Assembly: GCA_964468475.1 (NCBI GenBank) | Contig: CAYXUL010000030.1 | Span: forward strand, 1-35,725 | Length of the DNA stretch: 35,725 nucleotides | Reading direction: 5' to 3' | Source of the DNA: JBECKX01 sp964468475 | GTDB taxonomy: Bacteria > Zixibacteria > MSB-5A5 > CAIYYT01 | Shown: positions 6,367 through 15,700 of the stretch, in pieces | How the letters are laid out: the number at the start of each line of letters is the position of its first letter | How positions within the stretch are numbered: the first letter of the stretch is position 1 | The notes under the pieces: generated by a model | What the model was told of the DNA's origin: nothing | Database searches by the model: none | The model's input: only the letters and a program-made list of their open reading frames with translations | Position numbers and translations under genes: made by a program

Positions 6367-8891
6367 TCGAATTTAATCGGCTCGAGTCGCTGTCGACTCA
6401 GGAGGCCGTTCAAAAACTCATCAATAGGGAATTTTCGGGCGACATCGAGTCATTCGTCGATGATCTTGACAGTTCCCTTAATCGTCTTCTGCGAGCAGAC
6501 CTCAAAAAGGCAAAGCGCTATGCAGCACTGACCAGAGATCTCTCTGAGTACCTGCCTCCCCAATGGGAAGCAAGGTTGATCTCCCAGCAGGCACGGCTCG
6601 CGTTGTGGAGCGGTGACTACAAGTCAGCGAAAAGTGAATACTCTAAAGCTCTGGAGCTTTTCGGTCGGCATCGCGATTCTTTATCTGCCGCGCGCCTGCG
6701 CAAAGGGCTGGTAGAAGTCCTGATGTATCTCGGAGAATACGATGCTGCGATCTCCACCGGCAAGCAGGCGCTGAGCTATTTCCGCAATCACGAGCTCGAA
6801 GCCGACGAAGCCCAGGTGCTGACGAACATGGGCAACGTCTATCATCGCTGGGACCGCAACAATCGCGCTCTCGAGTATTATGACAAGGCCCGCAGGATTT
6901 TTGCCCGTAACGGCGGTGTGCCGCTTGCAATCGTTGATTTTAACCGCGCCAATATTTTTGCCAACCTCAACGACCTGAAGAAGGCAAAGCGACTCTATTT
7001 GGACGCTGCAGCCATCTACAAGAAAGCGGGACTGGAGATATCGAACGCGCAGGCGCGCTATTCGGTGGCTTATCTTAGTTTCCTGGAAAGCAAGTATGCA
7101 GAAGCGCTTGAAGGGTTTGAGCAGGTCTATGAGTCCTTTGTCAAGCTTGGTGACGCCAAGACGGCTGCGATTACTCTTCTGGATCTGGTCGAATTGGAGG
7201 TGCACCTGCATTTGTTTGGATCAGCGGTCTACCTTGGCCGGCAGGTGATCACCGACCTGAAGAAACTGAAGCTCACTTACGAACAGGGCAAGGCTAACTA
7301 CTTCGTCGCTGCGGCGATGATAGAGATGGATGAGCCGGCGGAAGCGCGGAAGTACTTGAAATGTGCTGAGTCGATTTTCATGGCTGAAGAAAACGAGCTG
7401 TGGCTGGGAATGATAACGCTGGCTCGTGCGCAATTGGCGCTTCAAAGAAAAGACTTTGACGAAACGCTTAAAATGACTCGGCTGGCAGAGGTGCATTTCA
7501 ATAAGAGTGGTGATCAACGCAGAAAGAACGATGCACTGCTGGTACAGCTCGAGGCCCTGGCAGAGAGGGATGACCAGAGTCAAGACGTGGAAAAAAATGC
7601 ACTGACTCTGGAACACGCCGGCCTGGTAAAATACCAACAATACCGGCTGGCCAGCATACTCGGCGAGTATCAACTGCGCCACCGCCGGAATCGGAAAGCG
7701 ATAAGGGAGCTTCGAAAAGCGCTTAAAATTGCAGAGGAGATGTTGCAGGGGCTAAACCAGGACGAAATCCGCGTGCTGTTTGCGGCCGATGTGACAGAAT
7801 CCTACAATCGACTGGCCCGCGCATACCTGGCAGATCAAAAGGAACGAAGCGCGCTGATTGAGGTGCTGCGCGGAATGGCCGTATTAAACTTGCAGAGCAG
7901 AGCTCGCACAGCAGGGCGCACGCGGGGAAATCTTCAGCAACAGGTTGATTCATTGCGGTCACAAATCGCGCGCATGCAGCGGCTTGAGCAACCGACTCGT
8001 CGGGCCACAGCACCGCCGGAATACAGGGAGTTGGAACAACGTCTTTGGAGGCTGCAGCGTGCGGCCAGGAGTAAATCGAAGGGGTCCCGGCACCGGGCGG
8101 AGGTATCGACGCAACAGATTGAGTCGGTAGTCGAAAATCTCCAAAACCGGACATTGGTTCACTATCATAGCTACGGCGACAAGATCGGTGTGTTTCTCGC
8201 GAGGAAAGATGAGATCAGTCATGTCTGCCTGGAGGTAAAGCGAAGTGAGTTTCAGCGGGTCTTGCGAAAGACATACTTCCTTTTGGAGCGCGGGCTCTCT
8301 CAACGCGGCGAATCCCCTGTCTTTGCACGTGCTCTGGACTACTATCGGCATAGTCTCTACAGCCACCTGATCTCGCCAATAACTGATCAATTTGGCAGCG
8401 ATGATATCGTGCTCGCGATAGACCGTGAGTTTCTGCAGGTTCCGTTCTCAATATTGCTTGCCGAGGACGGTGCACCGCTGCATGAAAAGTTCCATTTCAC
8501 GACTCTGNNNNNNNNNNNNNNNNNNNNNNNNNNNNNNNNNNNNNNNNNNNNNNNNNNNNNNNNNNNNNNNNNNNNNNNNNNNNNNNNNNNNNNNNNNNNN
8601 NNNNNNNTGGTCACTCTTTCTGGTTGCCAAACGGCAGCACCGGGGCTATATTACGGTAATTCCTTTAGCCTGGCGAAAGCATTCTATCAGGCGGGTGGCC
8701 GCGCAGTACTTGCCTCCTTGTGGTCGGTCGCCGATGACATAGCCATGGAATTCATGAAGGAATTTTATGCATTCTTGAGTACTTCCAGTTCCATCAAGGA
8801 TTCTTACGCTCAAGCAGTTCAGAAAATTCGCACACTGACGGGCAATCCTGCTCACTGGGGAGCGTTTGTCTTGTTGGGTGCTGTGAAATAA
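6363..8891 (+). CDS. TPR-CHAT protein (caspase/separase-like cysteine protease), gap inside
   Basis: The start at 6363 overlaps the stop of the previous gene (ATGA), which implies coupled translation. Residues about 55-480 form an array of tetratricopeptide repeats, for example 'ALWSGDYKSAKSEYSKALEL', 'NMGNVYHRWDRNNRALEYYD' and 'YQLRHRRNRKAIRELRKALK'. A short coiled coil follows (about 525-550, 'NLQQQVDSLRSQIARMQRLE'). The C-terminal CHAT domain starts near 600 and shows 'DIVLAIDREFLQVPFSILLA' before the gap and 'VTLSGCQTA' after it. The Cys codon at 8625-8627 fits the catalytic cysteine, then comes 'RAVLASLWSVAD', a CHAT hallmark. The catalytic His (in an ATHG-like motif) must lie in the gap at 8508-8607. 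The missing stretch is probably much longer than 33 codons, since CHAT domains have roughly 100-130 residues between these motifs. The TPR part is likely the sensor and the CHAT part the protease. Confidence 0.9.
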   Translation: MIEFNRLESLSTQEAVQKLINREFSGDIESFVDDLDSSLNRLLRADLKKAKRYAALTRDLSEYLPPQWEARLISQQARLALWSGDYKSAKSEYSKALELFGRHRDSLSAARLRKGLVEVLMYLGEYDAAISTGKQALSYFRNHELEADEAQVLTNMGNVYHRWDRNNRALEYYDKARRIFARNGGVPLAIVDFNRANIFANLNDLKKAKRLYLDAAAIYKKAGLEISNAQARYSVAYLSFLESKYAEALEGFEQVYESFVKLGDAKTAAITLLDLVELEVHLHLFGSAVYLGRQVITDLKKLKLTYEQGKANYFVAAAMIEMDEPAEARKYLKCAESIFMAEENELWLGMITLARAQLALQRKDFDETLKMTRLAEVHFNKSGDQRRKNDALLVQLEALAERDDQSQDVEKNALTLEHAGLVKYQQYRLASILGEYQLRHRRNRKAIRELRKALKIAEEMLQGLNQDEIRVLFAADVTESYNRLARAYLADQKERSALIEVLRGMAVLNLQSRARTAGRTRGNLQQQVDSLRSQIARMQRLEQPTRRATAPPEYRELEQRLWRLQRAARSKSKGSRHRAEVSTQQIESVVENLQNRTLVHYHSYGDKIGVFLARKDEISHVCLEVKRSEFQRVLRKTYFLLERGLSQRGESPVFARALDYYRHSLYSHLISPITDQFGSDDIVLAIDREFLQVPFSILLAEDGAPLHEKFHFTTLXXXXXXXXXXXXXXXXXXXXXXXXXXXXXXXXXXVTLSGCQTAAPGLYYGNSFSLAKAFYQAGGRAVLASLWSVADDIAMEFMKEFYAFLSTSSSIKDSYAQAVQKIRTLTGNPAHWGAFVLLGAVK
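8508..8607. other. Assembly gap (100 N) inside the CHAT domain
   Basis: Exactly 100 N. It hides the middle of the CHAT domain, including the position expected for the catalytic histidine. The flanks happen to be in the same frame across 100 bases, but the true length is unknown. Confidence 0.98.
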
Positions 8892-8912
8892 CGCGAAGAA
8901 GGATAAGGTGAG

Positions 8913-10145
8913 ATGATTTCTCGACACTTCCCCAAAGCTACAGCAATTGTACTTTTGCTGCTCCTGTCTGTGGGTTTCTTTTCGAATTGTGAAATCTTCG
9001 CCTCCAAACGGGCCTCCTCTGAGCAGATGATATTGAAGACCCGAGGGCGAGCAAGAGCAAATTTGTTGGTGCGACCTGCCGGAGGGCGTATTATTGACAG
9101 TATTCCCGGACAGCATATTTACTTGGTAGATATGCCCAAAGGTGCTGATATTCCGAGCATTTCCCTTCAATATGCGCGCCACCCCGATGTAGTGTTCGCC
9201 CACAAGAACCACAAAATTGACCTTCCCGAAATGTTCCAGGTCAGCCAGGGATTTCCGGATCAGAAGGATACTATTTTCGTCTATGGCGTCAGCCCGCAGT
9301 CATATTTCGGGCAAGCGGGTAATTACGCGATCGGGATCGACTCGGCGCACGCCTACGCTACCGGACAGGGAGTGAAGGTTGGTGTTATCGACAACGGTCT
9401 TGATTATTCGCACCCTCTCATTGAGGAAGCGAATATTCTCCCCGGGTACGATTTTATTGAGAATGATACGTTACCAGCGGAGGAAACGGGCCAGATGCAA
9501 AGCCATGGCACGTTTGTGACCAGCCTGATTTTGCTTACAGCTCCCAATTGCAGCATTGTGCCGTTGCGAACCTTCGATGCGGATGGCGCCGGAACTCAAT
9601 ATGATATTGCAGCGGCAATCTACTGGGCGATTGATCATGATGTAGATGTTCTTAACTTCAGTTTCGGCTGCGACGTTGCCGCACCGGTGCTTACCACCGC
9701 CATTCAGGCGGCAACTAATGCTGGTATCGTCATGGTGGCTGCAGCTGGAAACCAGGGTCAGGATATACAACTCTATCCGGCTCGCGTCGACGAAGTGATT
9801 GCCGTAGCCGCAATTGACACCACTGAAATGCGTGCTGACTTCTCAAACTATGGCAACCACATAGCGTTATGCGCTCCCGGAGTCAGTCTGCACGGCGCCT
9901 TCTTCGACCCTCAGTACAACTGGGGAATCTGGAGTGGCACCTCGTTCTCAGCCCCGATTGTCACAGGCACCTGCGCTTTGGTCAAACAGCTGCAGAGCGG
10001 GTACAATTCAAGCCAGGTGGAAGCATTGCTCGAAACTTCAGCGCGTACCGATCTTGCGTGGGGGAGTATCACGGCGCCCGACTCAGAATACGGGTTTGGA
10101 CTGCTCAACGCCCTGTCGGCGGTAATCAGCGCGTCCGGCAATTGA
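8913..10145 (+). CDS. Exported S8 family serine peptidase (subtilisin-like)
   Basis: 410 residues, with AAGGTGAG before the ATG, 21 bases after the CHAT gene. It has an N-terminal signal peptide (about 1-32), a propeptide-like region (about 38-110), and a subtilisin domain (about 135-405). The catalytic triad is complete: Asp160 (VIDNG), His198 (SHGTFV) and Ser344 (SGTSFSAP). The oxyanion-hole Asn is Asn280 (AAAGNQG). It should act as an endopeptidase outside the cytoplasm, at the cell surface or in the periplasm. It is the last gene of the sigma/CHAT operon and is followed by a strong terminator. It might be an effector of the sigma response. Because it is exported, it is unlikely to meet the cytoplasmic CHAT protein directly. 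No sorting domain or dockerin follows the catalytic domain. Confidence 0.93.
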   Translation: MISRHFPKATAIVLLLLLSVGFFSNCEIFASKRASSEQMILKTRGRARANLLVRPAGGRIIDSIPGQHIYLVDMPKGADIPSISLQYARHPDVVFAHKNHKIDLPEMFQVSQGFPDQKDTIFVYGVSPQSYFGQAGNYAIGIDSAHAYATGQGVKVGVIDNGLDYSHPLIEEANILPGYDFIENDTLPAEETGQMQSHGTFVTSLILLTAPNCSIVPLRTFDADGAGTQYDIAAAIYWAIDHDVDVLNFSFGCDVAAPVLTTAIQAATNAGIVMVAAAGNQGQDIQLYPARVDEVIAVAAIDTTEMRADFSNYGNHIALCAPGVSLHGAFFDPQYNWGIWSGTSFSAPIVTGTCALVKQLQSGYNSSQVEALLETSARTDLAWGSITAPDSEYGFGLLNALSAVISASGN

Positions 10146-10226
10146 CAATGAGCCACGCAGACACGAGATTTGCCACTCACAGCTGATGTGATTTCAGTGG
10201 CGGATCTCTAAAGCAAATCCTCTTCA

Positions 10227-10257
10227 GGCTGCTGCCGTTTGGCAGCAGCCTTTTCCT
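10227..10257 (+). terminator. Rho-independent terminator closing the sigma/CHAT/S8 operon
   Basis: A perfect 10-bp stem, GGCTGCTGCC (10227-10236) with GGCAGCAGCC (10241-10250), has a GTTT loop and is followed by TTTTCC. It lies about 80 bases after the S8 stop codon. Confidence 0.93.
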
Positions 10258-10341
10258 TTGTGGTTGCATCGCATGTAACGCACTCCCACGGCATAGCGAC
10301 AAATTTCTGTATCAAAAAGCAGTCTCGATTCTCTTATCAAT

Positions 10342-10491
10342 GGGTGCCACATGCCAGGGAATCAGGCTTGGCGCCCCCTGTGTGGTTGGACGTCAAAGAT
10401 CGAGTTCCGAGGTACCTCAAATGTCTTTCATGCCTTTGTCAATTTGAGGTAATCCGTGACCCGGTGCAGTGAAGCAGAGCACTGCACCGGG
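10342..10491. repeat. Three consecutive stem-loops in a gene-free intergenic stretch
   Basis: The region 10259-10808 has no convincing gene. Three inverted repeats lie within 150 bases. GGGTGCCA (10342-10349) pairs with TGGCGCCC (10369-10376), including one G-U pair. TACCTCAAAT (10413-10422) pairs perfectly with ATTTGAGGTA (10442-10451). CCCGGTGCAGTG (10460-10471) pairs perfectly with CACTGCACCGGG (10480-10491), with an 8-base loop. None is followed by a T-run. It could be a small RNA, a dispersed intergenic repeat, or a leader element for the downstream tamA-like gene. Short open frames across it look like shadows. Confidence 0.5.
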
Positions 10492-10706
10492 ACTGTTAGC
10501 ACGAACTCCTTCACTTGAAGAATCGGAATGCACTATTTGGCTCTCAGGGAAAAGGGGGCTTCTCCTTGGAGATCCGATGGTGCATCCGATTTTTCGATTT
10601 GGGAATGCTTCTTGCGCTGTGTCAGTTCCACCCTCTCAGCAATCCGCTGCAGTTGTTCCCCAGTATCATTTATCAAAACGTATCTGATCGGCATTCGCTG
10701 ATTCAT

Positions 10707-10737
10707 TTGTGCCCATTCATTTTGGGTTTTGTATACT
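10707..10737 (+). promoter_or_regulatory. Possible promoter of the tamA-tamB operon
   Basis: A TATACT -10-like hexamer at 10732-10737 lies 71 bases before the chosen start. A TTGTGC -35-like hexamer sits at 10707-10712. The spacer is 19 bases, which is longer than ideal, so this is weak evidence. Confidence 0.25.
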
Positions 10738-10808
10738 AGTGCGTGAACGCTCTCCGGTGCAGCTGCCATTGCCGCAGCCGAAAGAAATGTGTCAGAAGAA
10801 CTAACGAT

Positions 10809-12674
10809 ATGTCGGTACTCAGTATACTAGCCAAATGTCTCAATTCCACGACCCGGAGCGCCTTCCTCTGTGTTGTCTTACTGCTGGTGCTTCAACAACC
10901 TGCCGTTGCGCAATCCGGTTACAAAGTGGCAGGTATCCAGTTCATCGGCAATAAGACATTTGATAGCGGCGATCTGAGAAATGTCATGGTTCTCAAGACA
11001 GCTTCATGGTTCAGACGTTTCTTTCTGGGGGGAGAACGATCAGAGTACGATGAGACCAGCCTTCAGCGAGACTTGCTCAGGATCAAACGATTCTATCAGC
11101 GACGTGGATTCCTGGACGCGCGCGTCAAGCTTGCCGGTCTCGAAACGGAGGACAAGGATGAGACGGTCAAACTCAATATAGAAATCACCGAGAACAAACC
11201 GATTCTCAATAATGCGATAACCTATTCGTTTGCATCTGCAACCGCCGATAGCGCTGCATTGATGCACATCATACCCCAGGCGCAGATCCGTGAACAGATT
11301 CCGAAAGGCGAACGCTTTCGCGACGAGGCAATAAACAGTATCCGCGGGGGCCTAGCGGATGCCTTTGCTAATTCCGGTTATCCCTATGCAGATATTGGTG
11401 TAGACCTTGCGGTAGATACCGTTACCAGTTTGGTTGATATTGAATTTAAGCTCGACCCGGGTCCGTTGTGTGTCTTCGGCGACGTCTCCGTGACTGGCCA
11501 GGATCGTGTCAACAAGCAGCTGATTGTAGATCAGCTGCGGTTAAAGAGCGGGCAACGCTACTCTCAGAAGCTCTTGCGGGAATCGCAGCGACAGATATTC
11601 TCACTGCAGGTATTTGAGGTTGCTACAGTCAGGGCCAGGTTGTCGGAGACCAGGGACAGCATCATCCCGGTGCAGGTCAATGTCAGCGAGGCTCCGCAGT
11701 GGTCCTCGAAAGTTGGCATCGGCTATGGACGCGAAGATGCATTCCGCGCCTTTACGCAGATGCGGCTTCTCTCCTTCATGGGTGGCGCTCGTCGGCTTAG
11801 CCTTTACGCCAAACACTCAGGACTGGAACCATATCATGTCGAGCTTTCTGCCGTGCAGCCTGCTTTTCTCAGCCCCCGCAACGAAATCGCCATCAGCCCC
11901 TTTGTAAGGAAGCAGGATGAGCCGGGTTACAAGGTTACGCGATATGGCTCCAACCTGTCGTTTTCGCGGCGCTTCAATCTCTTCCTGACCGGATCAGTCA
12001 CCTACACTTTTGAGCAGGTACGACTCGACACTACGACTATTGCGACTCAAGATCAGACCAACCTGTCGAATCTCAATCTCTACAACAAATCAGCCATACA
12101 GCTCGCCTTCAACTGGGACGATTCCTCCCCGGCGTTCTCACCCGACCATGGATGGTTCGGAACAGTTACACTCAAGTACAGTGGTCTCGATCTGGGCAGC
12201 AAGTTTAGCTATGCCAAAACGCTGGTGGATATCAGGCATTATGTCAAGCTGGCAGGTACTGTACTCGCATTGCGTGCCAAGGTCGGCGGGATCAAGTCTT
12301 TCGACGCAGATCCTTTCATACCGGTCGAGGATCGCTACTACTCCGGCGGAAGCACCTCCAATCGGGGCTGGGCACGCGGTGAGCTGGGGCCGGTTGATGC
12401 CAACGGTACGCCAATTGGTGGCAACAGCCTCTTTGAAGGGAATGTCGAATTGCGCTACCCAATTGTCGGTATCTTCTCCGGCGTTGTCTTCTGCGATCTC
12501 GGCAATGTCTGGCTACCCTCGTACGACTACCGGTTTGGTGATCTCCGCTACGCCACCGGCCTGGGACTCCGTATTCGCACGCCGATCGGCCCCGTGCGCG
12601 GCGATGTGGGAAGACCGATCTTCGATAATGAAACCAAGATCCAGATTCACCTGAGTGTCGGGCAGGCATTTTGA
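10809..12674 (+). CDS. tamA: TamA/BamA-family outer-membrane assembly protein
   Basis: 621 residues from the ATG at 10809. This start precedes a signal peptide ending at PAVAQ; an upstream GTG at 10743 would add an odd Cys/Arg-rich leader. The mature protein has three POTRA domains. The first is at about 38-130 (GYKVAGIQFIGNKTFDSGDL ... YQRRGFLDARV). The second is at about 133-220 (NSGYPYADIGVDL). The third is at about 223-305 (FGDVSVTGQDRVNKQLIVDQ ... ESQRQIFSLQVFEV). The rest is a 16-strand barrel of the D15 / Omp85 family, with the late motif 'DRYYSGGSTSNRGWARGELG' and 'GLGLRIRTPIGPVRGDVG', ending in a terminal aromatic (VGQAF) as expected for barrel insertion. Three POTRA domains and a tamB-like gene 28 bases downstream favour TamA over BamA. 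It should help insert or export surface proteins or lipids. Confidence 0.9.
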   Translation: MSVLSILAKCLNSTTRSAFLCVVLLLVLQQPAVAQSGYKVAGIQFIGNKTFDSGDLRNVMVLKTASWFRRFFLGGERSEYDETSLQRDLLRIKRFYQRRGFLDARVKLAGLETEDKDETVKLNIEITENKPILNNAITYSFASATADSAALMHIIPQAQIREQIPKGERFRDEAINSIRGGLADAFANSGYPYADIGVDLAVDTVTSLVDIEFKLDPGPLCVFGDVSVTGQDRVNKQLIVDQLRLKSGQRYSQKLLRESQRQIFSLQVFEVATVRARLSETRDSIIPVQVNVSEAPQWSSKVGIGYGREDAFRAFTQMRLLSFMGGARRLSLYAKHSGLEPYHVELSAVQPAFLSPRNEIAISPFVRKQDEPGYKVTRYGSNLSFSRRFNLFLTGSVTYTFEQVRLDTTTIATQDQTNLSNLNLYNKSAIQLAFNWDDSSPAFSPDHGWFGTVTLKYSGLDLGSKFSYAKTLVDIRHYVKLAGTVLALRAKVGGIKSFDADPFIPVEDRYYSGGSTSNRGWARGELGPVDANGTPIGGNSLFEGNVELRYPIVGIFSGVVFCDLGNVWLPSYDYRFGDLRYATGLGLRIRTPIGPVRGDVGRPIFDNETKIQIHLSVGQAF

Positions 12675-12702
12675 ACGAGCTTGAAATGAAGAGCGAGATG
12701 TA

Positions 12703-15700
12703 ATGGCAAATGCCGAATCGACAGATGTGCTGAAGAAACGCAGGCGCAGCCGGTGGTGGATGGCTCCCGTTGTCGTTGCCGGCATTATCATTGTCCTGAT
12801 TCTCCTGGCTCTGGCGGCTACCCAGACCGGTTGGTTCAGGTCGTGGCTGAAAGGCTACGTCGTCTCTCTGGTGAATGAGAGCATCGACGGAACCGTCGCA
12901 GTCGAATCGCTGGGTGGCAACCTCTTCACCTCGTTGCAGCTCGAAGGTGTCAGCCTGCGCCGCGAGAGCGATACTCTGCTCTCAATTCCGCAGATTGATG
13001 CCTACTATGATCTCGCGGCCCTCCTGCACCACAGGATTGTTATCGACTCACTCACCATCAAACAACCGCACGCGTTCTTGAAACAGACGAATGATACACT
13101 CTGGAATTTCTCGCAGCTGTTGCGGGTCGACACGACCTCATCGTCATCGGCGTTCGATTTCGTCATCCAACTCAACGATGTCAAGCTCAACGATGGCTCT
13201 GTGCAAATCATGTCGCCTGACAGCCTGATTCCGAAGTTCGTTGATAGCGTTCAGATTCAGTTGGCAGGTGAGTACAGCGCCAACACTCAGAAGCTGATGT
13301 TGTCAAGACTGGGCTTTGTGACAAGATCGCCTGACCTCTCAATGCACAGCCTTTCGTTAGAGCTCACCGCCGATTCGGGTACCACGACAATTTCCAACCT
13401 ACTGGTCGTGACAGGAGCCAACCGCATCATGGGTGATGCTACAATTCCCAATGACAACCCCGAAGCAGCCGTCGCTTCTCTTAAGTGCGACTCTCTCACG
13501 CTTGGTGAGTTTGCGCAGCTTGCCCCTGATATGAATCTCACAGCTTACCCCCCGATTAACCTTACTGCAAAGCTGGCCGGTGACTCACTCGCACTTTCTC
13601 TCGGCGCAACTAGAGATCGGCAAAATCTAAATGCGGAGTTGAGCATTAATAAGCCTTTCGCCTTGATGAGCGACTCGACCTGGAATCAGGTGAGCTATAG
13701 CAGCCAGGCTAAATTCAGTCACATCGATCCGGGCTACTGGCTGCATGATGCTTCCCTCGACTACAATCTGAGCGGTACCTTCGCAGTGGTTGGAGCCGGA
13801 ATCGCTCCTGAGGTGATGCATGCCAAGTATGTAATCGACCTTGAGCCGGGACGTGTACAGGGCAGAAACGTTGACGCAGTTCACCTTGATGGAGAGTATG
13901 ATGCCGGGGATCTTTCGGCGAATGTTAAGCTCAGCAGCGGGATCGGCAAAGGCAGCGTCATTGCTGAGGTCAGAAGCTTGCTAGCTACTCCCGACTACAC
14001 AATATCCGGTGAGGTTACTGATTTGAATCTTGGGGCATTACTTGGCAACGATAGTCTCACCTCTAATCTCAATTTTCATCTGCGTCTTGCAGGTACCGGA
14101 TTTGATCCGGATAGCCTCAATGCCGGCGCAGAGGTTGCTTTTGCCCGATCGAGGTTGATGAACTTTGACATTGATACAGCTTATGCAGAAGTCGACTATC
14201 GTGATAACTTCATCTCTGTTGACACTGCTGAAGTCTCCATGCCGATGGCAAGGTTCTGGCTGGGTGGAGGTCTGGGCTTGGACCAAACCGGTCGACTCAG
14301 CTTCGAGCTTCAGCCCCACGATCTGAAGGCCCTCGCCAGGTATCTTGAGATTGACACTTTGCAGCTCAGCGGTGCGCTACGGGGATCAATCGAAGGATCC
14401 CTCGCCGATTTCGAGATTAAGCTGATACCCGATTTTCATGACATTCGCTATGATGAAATTACAGTTGATTCAATCTACGGCGACGTCAGTGCGACAGTTA
14501 CCGATACAGCACTGGCCGAAGTCTCCGGCGATTTGTTCGCCACCCGGCCTGCGTATGGCGACTACCAGGCCAAGGCGCTGAATCTCCACGGTGAAAAGGA
14601 GCGTGATGCTGTCAAAGTCAGTGCACTGCTGGTCGTCAGTGACAGCACTAAGGCGAAAATGACCACGGAGGTTGCCTTTGATTCGTCGATATATCTGAAT
14701 CAACCACAGCTGCAATTGACCTTTCCCGATCAGGACTGGAATGGCGGCGCAAAGCGCATAGTGATAGTTCCTGCAACTGAATCATACGTGATAGACAGCT
14801 TACAACTGAATTCACCCGATCCTCAGGACAATACTCAACAGCTCCTTGCAGCGGATGGCGAAATCTCACTGTTGGGAGCGCAGAACTTGAATCTCAACCT
14901 GAATGATTTGTCTCTGGCTGGACTAACAGATCTCCTCCAACTCCAGCACCAACTGCAGGGCAAGCTGAACTTGAGATCATCTCTCAAAGGCACGGCAGCC
15001 GCACCCATATTGGCAGCGGATGTTAGTGTCACTGATGGCAAAATCAGTGATTTTGTCTATCGGCATTTGTCAGGAATCGCAAGCTATGAAGCTGATAGTC
15101 TCAACCTCGCCTTTGATCTTATCGCGTCTGCAGCAGATACCTTCACCATCGACGCCTATCTGCCGCTACATCTTTCGCTGACAGATACCAATGAAGTGCT
15201 TTCGTATGACCGGCCCTTCCATTTCAGAGCCAGGACGCAGCGACTACCGCTGGCATCGCTAAACGCGTTTATGCCCAGCATCGAAAGAGCCAGCGGCACT
15301 CTTGCCCTTGAAGTCAGCGCCAGTAATACGCTCAGGGACCCGGTGGCGACCGGCAGCCTCACACTTCAGGATGCTGCACTGAAGATTCCAGAGTATGGAA
15401 TTGATTACAATACAATCAGCGCCGACGTCGCGCTGAACTCAAATCAGATTTCTATAAATGAGATCACCGCACATCGTGGCAATGGTGTGATGAAATTGAC
15501 GGGCCATTTGGAGTATGACTCCACGATAGTCACCGGGCTGATCAAGTCTACCGATGTCCGACTAACCGCCAACAATTTCTATGTTACGCGCCATCGGGAT
15601 TACGAGATACAGATCAATGCCAACACAAATCTCGCGGGACCTTTACAGGCGGCGACTTTTGGAGGTCAAGTCACCGTGCTGCGTTCAAGTATCTACCTCC

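Noticed and set aside
5139..8891. A type III-E CRISPR locus, suggested by TPR-CHAT plus sigma factor
   Set aside because: No CRISPR array, gRAMP/Cas7-11, Cas1 or Cas2 gene is found anywhere in the window. Only the downstream logic is shared.
8913..9010. Lipoprotein signal in the S8 protease (FFSNC)
   Set aside because: The residues before Cys do not fit a lipobox; an ordinary signal peptide is more likely.
10239..10472. 77-aa open frame in the intergenic region
   Set aside because: It starts inside the terminator of the previous operon, overlaps inverted repeats on both arms, and has no ribosome site or recognisable protein pattern.
10460..10491. Second terminator after the S8 gene
   Set aside because: The 12-bp stem is strong but no T-run follows on either strand, and a proper terminator is already present at 10227-10257.
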